DNA of 64,000 bases from positions 772,035-836,034 of the forward strand of contig ML682092.1 of the NCBI GenBank assembly GCA_007922195.1, in the 5' to 3' direction. Numbering within the stretch: the stretch's first letter is position 1; each line of letters starts with the position of its first letter. This DNA comes from Podocnemis expansa (Eukaryota > Chordata > Testudines > Podocnemididae). The notes beneath the pieces were generated by a model. It was not told the origin of the DNA and made no database searches. It saw only the letters and a list, made by a program, of their open reading frames with translations. The translations under genes and the position numbers were made by a program. Of this stretch, positions 9,144-19,041 are shown in pieces.

Positions 9144-10639
9144 ATGTCAGCACATAGGGCAGGAGCTGCTGAGGGCAGATGGCGTGGTCCTGTGTGGACC
9201 AATGAGGAGGTCCACCAGCTCCTCTCCATCTGGCGCAGGCCAGAGATCCTTGCGAGGTTCCAGGCCAGCCATAGGAACCTGGCAGTGTATTCTGCCACAG
9301 CGGCAGAGTTGTCTGCCCACGGCCAGGAGCGCAGCACTGAACAGGTGCAGTCCAAAATGAAGGCCCTGAGGCAGGCCCACACATGAACCAGGGACGTGTG
9401 TGAGCTCCAGGGGGCAGGTAGCACTGCTACCTGCCCCTTTCTTGAGGAGCTGAATGCCTTCCTGGGGCGTGAGCCTAGTGGCCTGCCTGCCCAGGTCGTG
9501 GACACCAGGCCCCACCCTAGCACCTCCTCAGGCCCAGAGGGACCGCCCAGCAGTCCTGAGGCATCCCTGGATGTTGGGGGGCCTGCAGACCAGTCACCAC
9601 CACCACCACCAGAGGCTGAAGTAGCAAGCCCGGAGATGATCCTCCCTGGCCAGGGCAGTGCCAGTGAGGAGGAGGAGGAGGAGCAGCAGCCGGCTGCAGT
9701 GACAACCCCGGGGGACTCGGATGACACAGAGGAGGGGACATCCTGGCAGACATCTGGAGCTCCTGTTGGTGAGTCTCCATGCCCCATATGAGCAAGCAGG
9801 GCTAGGTCCACCCAGGTCACAGGCAGTGACGGGGTCCAGCACAGGGACAGGCAGGGCACAGGGCCAGGGTGGGGGGTCAGAGGGCCCCTCTGGACACGGG
9901 TACAAGGGAGACGTGTCGCACCAGGGTGACAGGCCCCTGCGTGCCTGAGTTTGGTTAACACTGGTGGGTGTGACAGATGCAGCTGCACTTTGGGCAGGGT
10001 GCACAGCCTGCAGAGCAGACCACTGGGAAGTGGCCTTGGGAGACTCCCCAGAGCAACCCTTCTGGGTGGGTCCAGCTCACATGTGGGCACCACGAGGCCC
10101 TGCAGCCCTCCGGGGCAATGTCCCACAGGACCCAAGTCCACATTCCTGCTGACAGTGAGGGCAGAGTTGTGTGCTGTACACAAGCTGCACACAGGCAAGG
10201 CCTGCAGGCAGCAGGTTCCAACCCTGTTTGATGCTTCCTTCCTGCAGTTTGTGTCACTGGTAGCCAGCGGGCGCGGAGCCCAACCAGGAGCCCCAGAACA
10301 CGAAGGAGGAAGAGGAGGGGCCCCCGTATGTGCAGTGAAATCCTCGTCAGTCTGGAGGACTTGGGGGAGTGGGCCGAGGCATCCGCGAAGGCCTGGCGAC
10401 AAAAGCAGGCCACCCGGCAGGATGCAGCCATCCAGCTGCTGCACCAGGGAGCCACCATGGACGACCGCCTGGTGGCTGCATTTGAGCGCCAGGCTGTGGC
10501 CATGGACCACCAGGCTGCGGCCATGCAGCGGCTTGGGACAGCAGTAGAGGATGCAGCTGCCAGTCTTCACTGCATCGCTGACAGCTTAGGGTCACCGGCA
10601 GCTGGCGGAGCACCACCGCAGCGCGGGGCTCCACAGTGA
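9144..10639 (+). pseudogene. Harbinger accessory DNA-binding protein (SANT/trihelix type), spliced
   Basis: In Harbinger elements the second protein binds DNA and helps the transposase enter the nucleus. I read two exons. Exon 1 (9144-9768) starts at an ATG and encodes a SANT/trihelix-like segment (WTNEEVHQLLSIWRRPEI), then an acidic linker (SASEEEEEEQQ). It ends at a GTGAGT donor. The intron is 9769-10247 and ends CCTGCAG. Phase 1 is kept across the junction. Exon 2 (10248-10639) encodes a basic, NLS-like block (RSPRTRRRKRRGPR) and an Ala/Gln-rich coiled-coil-like tail. A TGA at 9384-9386 lies in frame inside exon 1, probably a decayed CGA. An AATAAA signal lies at 10753-10758. The antisense strand has a long open frame that I reject. 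Confidence 0.8.
9769..10247 (+). other. Predicted intron of the Harbinger accessory gene
   Basis: It starts GTGAGT and ends with a pyrimidine tract and CAG. Joining the exons keeps an open frame into the basic region, while the intron itself has stops in the gene frame. Confidence 0.7.
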
Positions 10640-10752
10640 CCCCGGACCGAGAGTGGTCCTGGGTAGGGCCATGCCAGACTCTCCTCCCAGTGACCTCCAT
10701 CTCCAAGTTGCGTCCCCGAGCTCCACTGACCCCTACCCTCCTGTTCTTTGAA

Positions 10753-10799
10753 AATAAAAACATTGACACATGTTATTGGTGTGTGCGTTGTATTTTATT
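10753..10799. terminator. Convergent polyadenylation signals
   Basis: AATAAA at 10753-10758 serves the plus-strand gene. TTTATT at 10794-10799 (AATAAA on the minus strand) serves the transposase gene. The two genes therefore share a gap of about 250 bp. Confidence 0.6.
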
Positions 10800-10889
10800 G
10801 GTGGTGCTGCAACAGTGAGGGTGGATGGGTGGGGGCTGTCTGTGGTAGAAGGGGGAAGAGGGTGGTGTGTGGTGGGGCAGGCCTAGCCT

Positions 10890-12166
10890 TCAGAGGTCCT
10901 CCTCAGTGGCAAAGCTGTCCATGAGTGCCTCACGGACGGTGATGGCCCTTCTGGAGGCCCGCTCCCGTGGGGGCATAGGTGCGGGCTGCTCGTACTGGGG
11001 CCCAATGAGCTGGGCCTCAGCCTCCCGGGCAGCTGCAATGGGCTCACCCTGCATTTCACAGAAATTATGCAGGGCCAGGCATACGCTGATGACCTGGGTT
11101 GCTGTCTCCTCTCCAAGGTGGAGGCGGGTCAGGGAGCACCTCCAGAGGGCCTTCAGCCGTCCAAAGGCCTGCTCAATCACTTGGCGGCAGCGGTTCAGAC
11201 GCCGGTTAAAAAGCTGGCGGCGAGGGTTGAGGGGCCTTTGTAGGGGCGCATCAGCCATGGGCGGAGGGGATAGGCCACATCTGCCACAATGAGGACAGGC
11301 ACCTCTACTCCCCCAACATTGATGTTATGTGGGGGGAAGAGGGTGCCCGCCTCCGTGTCCTGGTACAGGGATGAGTTCCGGAGAACGCAGGCATCATGCG
11401 CCCTCCCTGGCCAACCCACATAGCAGTTTTGGAAGACCCCCCAGTGGTCCACAAGGGCCTGCATAATGATAGAGTAGTGGCCCTTCCTGTTGTGGTACTC
11501 TGCCGCTCGGTGGTCCGGGGCCCTTACAGGGATGTGCATGGCATCCAGGATCCCCATGCAGTTCGGGAATCCCAGAGCCACCATACCATCCATGGTGGCC
11601 TGCAGCTCCCCCTGTGTGACAAGGTGCTATAGATGGCCTCTGTTAATAGCCCTGGTGACTTGGCTCAGGATGACACCAATGGTGGCCCTGCCAACCCCAA
11701 ACAGGTGGGCCACAGACCTGTAGGACTCTGGGGTGGCCATCTTCCATATGACTATGGTCACTCTTTTGGTCACAGGGATGGCCAGACGCATGGTGGTGTC
11801 CCTGCGATGCAGCAGTGGGGTCAGTTCTGATACCAGCTGGTCAAAGCTGGCCCTGGCCATCCGGAAATTGTGCCGCCACTGGTCGTTGTCCCAGGTTTGG
11901 AGCACTACCCGCTCCCGCCAATCAGTGCTAGTCTCCTGGGCCCAGACCCAGCAAGGCACAGAAAAGGGCAGGAGAACTAGGGCAGCTCTGAGGCCCAGGG
12001 TGCTGGCAGCCTGGGGCACACCCTGATCAGCATCGGGGTCCCTGAACAGTGTGTCCCCCACCAGGCGCACGCTCTGCAGACATGCAGTGTGCCTACTGGT
12101 CACCCGACGAAGGCTAAGCAGCCAGGCAGCATCCATCTCTGTTGCTTGCAGAGTCTTGCTAGCCAT
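10890..12166 (-). pseudogene. Harbinger DDE transposase
   Basis: I choose the Met at 12166 (MASKTLQATEMD). The N-terminal region holds a helix-turn-helix typical of the family (TKRVTIVIWKMATPESYRSV, then VAHLFGVGRATIGVIL). The catalytic acids are visible as Asp in GILDAMHIPV, Asp in VADVAYPLRPW and Glu in VIEQAFGRLK. The frame has an in-frame TAG at 11627-11629, after which the same frame continues, and a single frameshift near 11237, after which the frame ends at 10890. Length is about 420 residues, normal for the family. Only two lesions suggest a relatively recent insertion. Confidence 0.9.
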
Positions 12167-12553
12167 AATAGACAGGGAAGTGAGGTTGGGGCCAGCTTTT
12201 ATAGGATTGGCTACCAACATGGTCACCAACATGGCCCAGGGAGGTGGCCATGTTGCCACACCTCCCATGGTGCCCTGCCCCTGAAGCGAAATAGCAAGTC
12301 CACTGTGTGGACATGCTATTTTGTTTCCAGCTTTTCTCCTTATTTCCCCTAGATTTGTTGTTATTTTGCTTCCGGTTATTTCGAAATAACGTTCTTATTT
12401 CAAAATAAGTTATTTCAAAATAAGTTATTTCAAAATAACGGGCTACGTGTAGACATAGCCACAGTTTCTGGAAGAGGCGTGTTTGATCTTCCATAGCAGT
12501 CTTTGAGGCAGTTTATAATCCATTTGGAGATGCACTGAGAGGACACTGGGGAC

Positions 12554-12739
12554 CAGTGTTCCCGCTAAGCTGTGCATGTGTGCACACGCACATAGGTCAC
12601 GAAGCCTGGGCACACAACAAACTAAAGTGCGCACAAAAAAATTTAATAGTGCTAATATTGGTGGTCACAAAGAAATGTTTTTGCGCACACAAAGAAATTG
12701 TTTGCACACACAGTCTATGAGTAATTAGAGGGAACATTG
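12554..12739. mobile_element. Short hAT element in the DIRS recombinase gene
   Basis: The 186-bp element starts CAGTGTTCCCGCTAAGC and ends TTAGAGGGAACATTG. An exact 8-bp duplication CTGGGGAC flanks it (12546-12553 and 12740-12747). The same end family is seen at 60716-61174. Confidence 0.92.
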
Positions 12740-12901
12740 CTGGGGACCCTCTCGTGCATTCAGCAACCGCCACGAACAGTTGGGAGGTCTTACGGAAGGG
12801 TTGAGTACACTCAGTGTAAGTTGAGAGTGCTCTCCTCACATCTAAAGGTGTGCCACCGTCTCTGATTTACTGTGAGCTGGAGGTCGGGATAGAAAACCAG
12901 T

Positions 12902-12951
12902 AGGCAAATTTCTTGGTTCATGTGGCAGGCAAATTTCTTGGTTCATGTGGA
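12902..12951. repeat. 25-bp tandem duplication
   Basis: Two identical 25-bp units sit back to back in the recombinase gene. DIRS copies 2 and 3 have one unit, so this is a private duplication that shifts the frame. Confidence 0.85.
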
Positions 12952-13775
12952 AGGGTGTGGCCACCTTGGGTAGAAAAGAGGTGTGGTGATGGAGGACCAC
13001 CTTGTCTGGGAAGAACATTATATATGGGGGTTCAGAGGAAAAAGCTCACAACTCTGAAACCCTTCTGGCTGAGGTGACTGCTACTAAGAAAGCCATTTTT
13101 CATGACAAAACTAGCAGGGTGGCTGACTCCAAGGGTTTGTACGGCGGCTCTGTTAATGCCTGGAGTACAATGTTTAGATCCCACTGAGGGGTGGGCCCAC
13201 AAGGATGGGAAAAAAGCTTTTCCGCCCCTTTCAGGAACCTGTGAGATATGGGGTGTGAAAAGACTGGGGCCCCGTCTACTCTTTTGTGGAGGGCTGAGAT
13301 GGCCGCTAAGTGGACTCTCACTGAGGACAGCGACAGGCCTTTTTCTCTAAAGTCTAGAAGATAGTCCAGAATTGTATGGATTGGTGCTGCAACAGGATCT
13401 ATGCCTTTTTCACAGGACCAAGTGGAGAAGCATTTCCACTTGGCCTTGTATGTGGACCTAATGTAGGGTTTTCTGATACCAACCAGGTCCTTCTTCACCC
13501 TGTCCGAGCAACACCTCTCTTGTTCGCTGAGCCAGAGAGCATCCAGGCTGTCAGGTGCAGAAGGCCTGGGTTTGGGTGCGGAAGGTGCACCGAGTTCTGT
13601 GTTAGGAGGTCTGCCCACTGGGGAAGGTGGAGCAGGGTCCTTATAGACAAGTCCTGCAGGAGCGGGAACCAGTGTTGTCTGGGCCAGTCCAGAGCTAGCA
13701 GGATGCCGTGCACTCCATCCACAAGGACTTTCAGTAGCACTCTGTGGATAAGAGAAATTGGCAGGAAAGCATACA

Positions 13776-14694
13776 TCAGGGCCCCAACCAACTGAGGAAA
13801 AAGGCATCACTGAGTGAGCCCTCCTCCTGACCCCGGAGGGAACAGAATTGGAGGCATTTGTGGTTCTGTCTGCTGACGAAGAGGTCCACCAGGGGAGGTG
13901 CCCATCTGTCTATCAATAGGGAAAATACCCTGTTGTAGAGGGACCACTCATGATTCGCCAGGGTTTTCCTGCTGAGTGCATCCACTAAGCCGTTGTCCAC
14001 CCTCGGTAGATGGGAGGCAACCGGCATAAAGTGGTAATGTATCACCAGCCGCCACAGTTTGCACACCTCCTTGCACAGGGCCGAGGAGTGTGCCCCCCCC
14101 TTGCCGATTGGTATAGAACATGGTCATTGTATTGTCCATGAGGACCTGGACTGTTCTGCCACGAAGTTTGTCGAGGAAGGTCATGCAGGCCAGTCTGATG
14201 GCCCATAGTTCCTTCACGTTTATGTGAAGAAGTTTGTCCTCTGGGGCCCAGAGACTCTGTGTGGAGATGCCCCACAGATAGGCCCCCCAACTTGAGTCCG
14301 AAGCATCCATTATCAGGGGCACTGAGGGTTTGGGCTCCCTGAATGGAATACCCCACATCACGAAGCGGAGGTCCCTCCAAATTTGGAGGGACTCCAGGAC
14401 GTGCTGGGGAACTGAGAGTACCTTGTCTAGGTGGTCTCTCCATGGCTGGAACATTGTGGAGAAACAGAGCTGGAAAGGTCTCATCCTTAAGCGTGCAGTT
14501 TGGATTACCAAGGTGGCAGCCACCATGTGGCCCAGAAGCTGCATGCACTGGCAAGCTGTGGTTAGTCTCGGTGCTTGTAGTTCCGTAATGCTGGTGCAGA
14601 TGGACCGTTCAGTCATGCCCCTATGAATTCTGTGTCCTGAGTGGGCTGGAGCTTTGACTTCTCTGTGTTTATGCAGAGACCGAGGAATCTGCAA
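13776..14694 (-). pseudogene. DIRS RNase H and linker (copy 1)
   Basis: The minus-strand frames show the RNase H acidic residues in LIMDASDSSWGAYL, INVKELWAIRLA and VLMDNTMTMFYTNRQGG. A frameshift near 14080 moves to a second frame with LPRVDNGLVDALSR, the usual end of the domain, and then the conserved linker PPLVDLFVSRQNHKCLQF leading to the recombinase. Confidence 0.85.
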
Positions 14695-15309
14695 AGTTTT
14701 ACTACCAATTTGATGTGATGTTGTACTTGGCAGCTTGACTTCCCTACCATGAGCCAGTCATCTAGGTAGGGGTAGATATTGATGCCCTTCCTGCACAGGA
14801 ACGCTGCGACCAGTGCCACACATTTTGTAAATACCCTGGGAGCCAGCGATAGCCCGAAGGGAAGAGCGGTGAATTGGTAATGGCTCTGTGCGACCACAAA
14901 CCTGAGGCAGCGTCTCTGGTAGGGTTAGATGGCTATGTGAAAGTAAGCATCCTTTAGGTCGAGGGCTGTGAACCAATCTCCCAGGGACAGGGAGGGGACT
15001 ATCTGAAGCAGGGAAACCATGCGGAACTTTATTTTCCTTATATCCTTGTTTAGTGCTCTGAGGTCTAGAATAGGCCATAGATCCCCATTGGGTTTGGGGG
15101 CCAGGAAGTATTGGGAGTAAAACCCCTTGTCCCTCTCCCGTTTGGGGACCTTTTCTATGGACCTGACGGAGAGGAATTTTTGGCATTCGGCCTTGAGCCG
15201 GTGTAACTGTTCTTGGTTTCCCAGTGCTGCACGAGGGGGCAGTTTTCTGTCCTGAGGGTTTGAAAGGAACTGGAGGTGGTATCCTCGTGCCACCGTGTTG
15301 AGGACTCAC
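14613..15309 (-). pseudogene. DIRS reverse transcriptase (copy 1)
   Basis: The fingers and palm are read as KGFYSQYFLAPKPNGDLWP, LDLRALNK and ALDLKDAYFHI. A TAA at 14925-14927 interrupts the frame, which continues in the same phase with FTALPFGLSLAPRVFTK and the catalytic YLDDWL. Copy 2 at 31537-32529 carries an uninterrupted version. Confidence 0.88.
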
Positions 15310-15527
15310 TGATATGATGTAATGTGCACCCAGCAGTGGGCAAAGTGGTGCAGGTGGTGGGGGGAGAATAGGGGCCTTGGCACGCTGCCCTCGCAGGGAC
15401 CATCAAAAACACTGTTTACGGCCTGAGGAGTGGTTGGACCCCTGTCCATGCCTCCTGGACTGTGAGGCATTGAGCTTTCCCCCCTTACCTGAACGATTCT
15501 TGTCCTTATCCGGTCCCCAGGGTGGTG

Positions 15528-17570
15528 CTAGGGAAACTGCAGAGATCTTGGGAACTGAATCTGCAGTTGAATCTGTTGCTTTAATTGCTGTAACTGCTGT
15601 TGAAGCTGTTGATGTGGTCTCACCGAGTGCCTGCTGGATTGCGGGGTGTATACCCCTAGGGAATGGAGCGTGGCCCTAGAGTCCTTCATACCATGGAGCT
15701 TCATATCCGTGGATGAGGCAAAAAGGTCAGGGCCTTCAAAGGGGAGGTCTTGTATAATTTGCTGCATCTGTGTGGATAGGCCTGAGCCTTGGAGCCTGGC
15801 CAACTGATGGATGACGACTGCAGAGGCCATGGTGTGGGACGCTGTATCCACTGCATCCCAGGTTGCCACCAGAGCATCCCTGGATGCCCTCTCCTCTTCC
15901 TCTAGCATTGCTTCGAAGTCTCTCAGGCACTCCTCAGAGATGGCTGTGTGGAAGTTTCGCATGGCCTCCCATAGGTTAAAGATGTAACGCATCATTAAGG
16001 CTGAATGGTTGGAGATACGCAGCTGGAGGTCCACAGAGGAGTATACCTTCCTCCCCAGGAGGTCGAGCTTCTTTGCCTCTTTGTTTTTGGGTGTGGAGCT
16101 CGGCTGGCCCTGTCTCTCCCTTTGGTTTATGGCATCAACCACCAAAAGCCCCTGGGGTGGGGTGATGAAATAGGAAAGAGAACCCGTCAGGAGAGATGTA
16201 ATATTTTTTATCCATGACTTTGCCAGCGTTCTCAGATGAAGCGATATACTCCCAAGTGTAACGGGATTGCCACCATTGCTGGAGGGGTTCTACAGCAAGC
16301 ATCAAAGAGGGAGTCATCCTCCTCTTGGATTACTCCTAATTTCAAATTAAGGTTTGCCGCCATATGGAGGAAAAGGTCCTGCTCAACATGGGGATCTCCC
16401 TCGCGGTCAGCGGACATGTCAATTAGACACTCATCTGGTGGTGAGGAGGATTGGGCCCGGGATCTACTGTGTTGCATAGAATCAGGATCAGGTTCGTCAT
16501 CGGAGGGGTCTGAGGTCTCTGGTGAAGGTGCTCGGGTGTAGCGGGTTGAGGCATCTTCAGTTGTTGTGCTCAGACAATTGATAGTCCACTTCTTATGGGA
16601 TGACCTTGCTAGAGGCACAGGTGCAGTGGGAAGCACGGACACCCCCGCATGAACCCATGGTCTGGTTGACCTCACTGAGCTTGGGGATGGAGAGCGCTTG
16701 CGCAGTCTCTTTCTGGGACGCTCCTGCTGAGAAGAGGAGAGGCGGTCCTTGGAGGATGATCTGGAAGACACTCCACCTGAGGTCCATGAGCCCGGCATTG
16801 AGGGCTCTTCAGAGGAGCAATAGAGTGAAGTTCCCTGTCCCTCTGTACCCGACTGTGGTACCGGTGGAGGGCTGGGTGATGCCATGCTGGGTCCCGGAGT
16901 TGGGCTGGCCGCTAGCACCTGGTTGCAGATCAGTGACGGGTCAGAGGTTAGCATGGAGCTGGATGCCGGTACTGGTGTCGGTGCCAGGTCAGATGGCGGT
17001 ACCGGGCTTGTCGGTACCAGGTCTGACGTTACTGGATCTAGTGATTCTGGGTTTGATGTTGGTACTGGGCTTGACGTCAGTACCATGGGGGGCAGTACCA
17101 TATCCTGCAGTACCAGTGGAGATGGTGCTGCCTTGGTCTTCTTCTTCTTCTGCACCAGAGCTGGGTTATGGTGCCCTTGCTGGGCCATCGGGAGTGCCTG
17201 TGCCAGTACCTGTCTCAGTACAGCTGAGGGGGCTACCTGGTGACTGACGAGCTCCGTGCTGGAGCGGTACCATAGAGGGTCAAGGTTTTGAGCCTGGTAC
17301 TGATGATTGATGGCAGTGTTCTTGAGCCCAAGCTGACCAGGAATCAGGTGGAGTGCTCATGGTTTGGCCGGTTTCAGGGGTGGTTGCTCCACTCCCCGAG
17401 ATCAAGAGGAGGAGGCACTCCCTTTCTAAGTGGGTCCTCCGCTTGAAGGACCGGCAAACGGAGCATTCTGCTGTAAGGTGGGACTACCAAAGCAAAGAGA
17501 GGCATTTCTCATGTGGGTCATCCATCAGAAAAGCCTTGCAGCATTCCAAGCACGGTTTGAAACCAGGCAT
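15528..17570 (-). pseudogene. DIRS Gag-like protein (copy 1)
   Basis: The likely start is the Met at 17570 of MPGFKPCLECCKAF. This begins a Cys/His-rich N-terminal motif (CxxC, DDPHEKC, then SHLTAECSVC) that recurs in the other DIRS copies. A TAG interrupts it soon after. A Ser/Pro/Val-rich low-complexity stretch follows (about 16850-17190), then an Arg/Ser region. The conserved core runs from LLGRKVYSSVDLQLRISNH to DLPFEGPDLFASSTDMKLHG and a Gln-rich tail. There is at least one frameshift between the two halves (about 16145-16235). The molecular role in particle formation is inferred from position only. Confidence 0.75.
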
Positions 17571-17653
17571 CTCAAATTTCATGTGAAAGACAGGAACTTG
17601 TGTTTGCAAGTTTGCGCTGATCTGAACTGACGCTGATGGTGGAAAAAAGGAAC

Positions 17654-17808
17654 TGGGACGCTCAGGGTCACGGTCACCTATATAGCCGTGGTCGCGGCGT
17701 GGAGGGGGCGTTGGCCGTGCGCCCTGACCTGACAGGCTAACGCTAAAGACTTTCCGAGCTACTGTGCACTGTGGCACGTAGACACCTGTAACTGAATGAT
17801 GTGAGCAG
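17654..17808. repeat. DIRS copy 1 right inverted terminal repeat
   Basis: This is the inverted copy of 8310-8465. The outer tip to 17826 (GCGCTCAAAGGAGAAC) is specific to this end. In gene orientation this is the 5' end and would hold the promoter; TATATAG lies near 17680. Confidence 0.88.
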
Positions 17809-17826
17809 CGCTCAAAGGAGAACTGT

Positions 17827-18160
17827 AGTTGCTGGTGAGTATCTGTTTAAGATTGGGTGGCTGTCTGTAGGCAAGGAGAGGTCTGTCTCCCAACCCTTTA
17901 GAGAGTGAGGGATCATCTTTTAGAATAGGCCGTAGGTCATTAATGGTCTGTTGCAGAGGTCTGACTTGAGGGTTGTATGTGGTGACTAGTGGTCTTCTTT
18001 TGTTTTCTTTCTTGGGCCTCTCCTGTAGTAGATGACTTTGGGGTACCCGTCTAGGTCTGTCAATTTGTTTTCTTACTTCCCCAGGTGGGTGCTGTAGTTT
18101 CAAGAATGCTTGAGAGAGATCCTCAAGATGTCTGTCTCTGTCTGAGGGATTAGAGCAAAT
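17827..18160 (-). pseudogene. PLE coding fragment between RT and GIY-YIG (copy A, 5' part)
   Basis: The minus-strand frame reads ICSNPSDRDRHLEDL, then LVTTYNPQVRPLQQTINDLR and LAYRQPPNLKQILTSN. These are the conserved blocks C-terminal of PLE reverse transcriptase. The frame resumes at 8276 in the Cys-rich GIY-YIG part when the DIRS element is skipped. The left boundary of the coding fragment, at about 18160, abuts an inverted PLE copy. Confidence 0.82.
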
Positions 18161-18440
18161 GCAGTTATATGTGATCTATGCCATCATGTGCCAGACATGC
18201 CACAACTCCTTATACATTGGACAAACAGGACGATCCCTGCGCAAAAGAATAACAGAACATATCAGAAATCGCAAAACCAAAGAACAAGTTCCTGAGCACT
18301 TCCATCTTTCTAATCACTTGATAAATGATTTGTTAATGACCGTCATCAGAGATGTGACTCAGACATCAAGACTTGAAAGAGAAACAGCTGAACTCGAATT
18401 AATATGCAAACTAAATTCTGTGAAAGCAGGATTGAATTGA
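18159..18440 (+). pseudogene. PLE GIY-YIG endonuclease domain, copy B
   Basis: The 93-residue frame starts at the junction and encodes VIYAIMCQTCHNSLYIGQTG, RSLRKRITEH and HFHLSNHLI, then ends normally with ELELICKLNSVKAGLN. The RT and the Cys-rich segment are missing, so the protein is truncated at its N terminus. The ATG lies in junction sequence and is not a natural start. Confidence 0.85.
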
Positions 18441-18731
18441 AACTGTGGGTTCTCTTCCCATTACAAAAGGTAATTTGACTTCAGGCTTCCCAGGGCTTGA
18501 ACCTAACAACTACTCTGATTTGCTGTTACTGTATGACTTGATCCTATGTTTTACACCCCCTTGCATTTATTTTCATTCCATTCTGTAAGTTCACCCATCT
18601 TCAAAGCAACTGACAAAGTGGGATTTTCTCCCTTGAAAACTCATGCAAAAAATAAATCTGTTAGTCTTTAAATGCCACACGACTCCTTGTTTTTTTTGCC
18701 AGACTAGACTAACACGGCTGCCCCTTTGGAA
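18161..18731 (+). mobile_element. Penelope-like element, 3' part (copy B)
   Basis: A 5'-truncated PLE in the opposite orientation to copy A. It holds the GIY-YIG frame and a full 3' tail ending in CACACGACTCCTTG, a T-run, and the terminal block ACTAGACTAACACGGCTGCC. Confidence 0.85.
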
Positions 18732-19041
18732 ACTGCCTCCTGCAGCCACGCTGTGCATCTCACAACAATGGCTGACATTATGCCATGGCTTGCCATGTCT
18801 GAGGCATCCCACACTGCTAAGAGAGTGTCACGGGATGCCTTCCTCTATAACTCCTCAAAGTGTTCCTGGGAAAAGAGATCCCAGAATCTCCTCATGGACT
18901 CCCAGATATCTAGTGTGTATCGTCCCACCGATGCTTGGTGGTTTGCGATGCAGAGCTGGAAGGTGGACCTTGTGTACACATTCTGGCCCAGGAGGTTCAG
19001 CCCCTTCACCTCCCTGGAAGGTTGGCTCCCACACTCTAAGG

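Larger units (their letters stand above)
8812..12460. mobile_element. PIF/Harbinger transposon with both genes
   Basis: The 3,649-bp element starts GGCCATGTCTACAC and ends GTGTAGACATAGCC. It is flanked by the 3-bp repeat ACA (8809-8811 and 12461-12463) within the DIRS recombinase gene; copies 2 and 3 of that gene show the site without the insertion. Subterminal regions are rich in TTATTTCAAAATAA-type palindromes like the MITE at 7194. Inside are a plus-strand SANT/trihelix-type gene and a convergent minus-strand DDE transposase gene. Both are lightly damaged. Confidence 0.92.
12461..13810 (-). pseudogene. DIRS tyrosine recombinase, main part (copy 1)
   Basis: The N-terminal core-binding domain is clear between about 13570 and 13110 (KPYIRSTYKAKW, then LSLSSVRVHLAAISALHKRV, then HRFLKGAEKLF). 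The catalytic domain starts near 13090 with the Arg motif TSARRVSEL. A stop at 13100 and others downstream break it. A 25-bp tandem duplication (12902-12926 and 12927-12951) shifts the frame, and a hAT is inserted at 12554-12739. The remaining C-terminal piece is at 8640-8811. Tyrosine recombinases integrate the circular DNA copy of DIRS elements. Confidence 0.85.
8277..17826 (-). mobile_element. DIRS tyrosine-recombinase retrotransposon, copy 1
   Basis: The genes are on the minus strand in the order Gag, RT, RNase H, tyrosine recombinase. Inverted terminal repeats lie at 8310-8465 and 17654-17808, with different outer tips. An internal complementary region lies at 8511-8610. No DDE integrase or LTR direct repeats are present. 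The element carries two later insertions, a Harbinger (8812-12460) and a short hAT (12554-12739). Without them it is about 5.7 kb. Several stops and frameshifts make it inactive. Confidence 0.9.

Noticed and set aside
9023..10570. Minus-strand open frame of 515 codons
   Set aside because: It is antisense to the Harbinger accessory gene and its intron, has Cys/Pro/Leu-rich low-complexity composition and no family motif.
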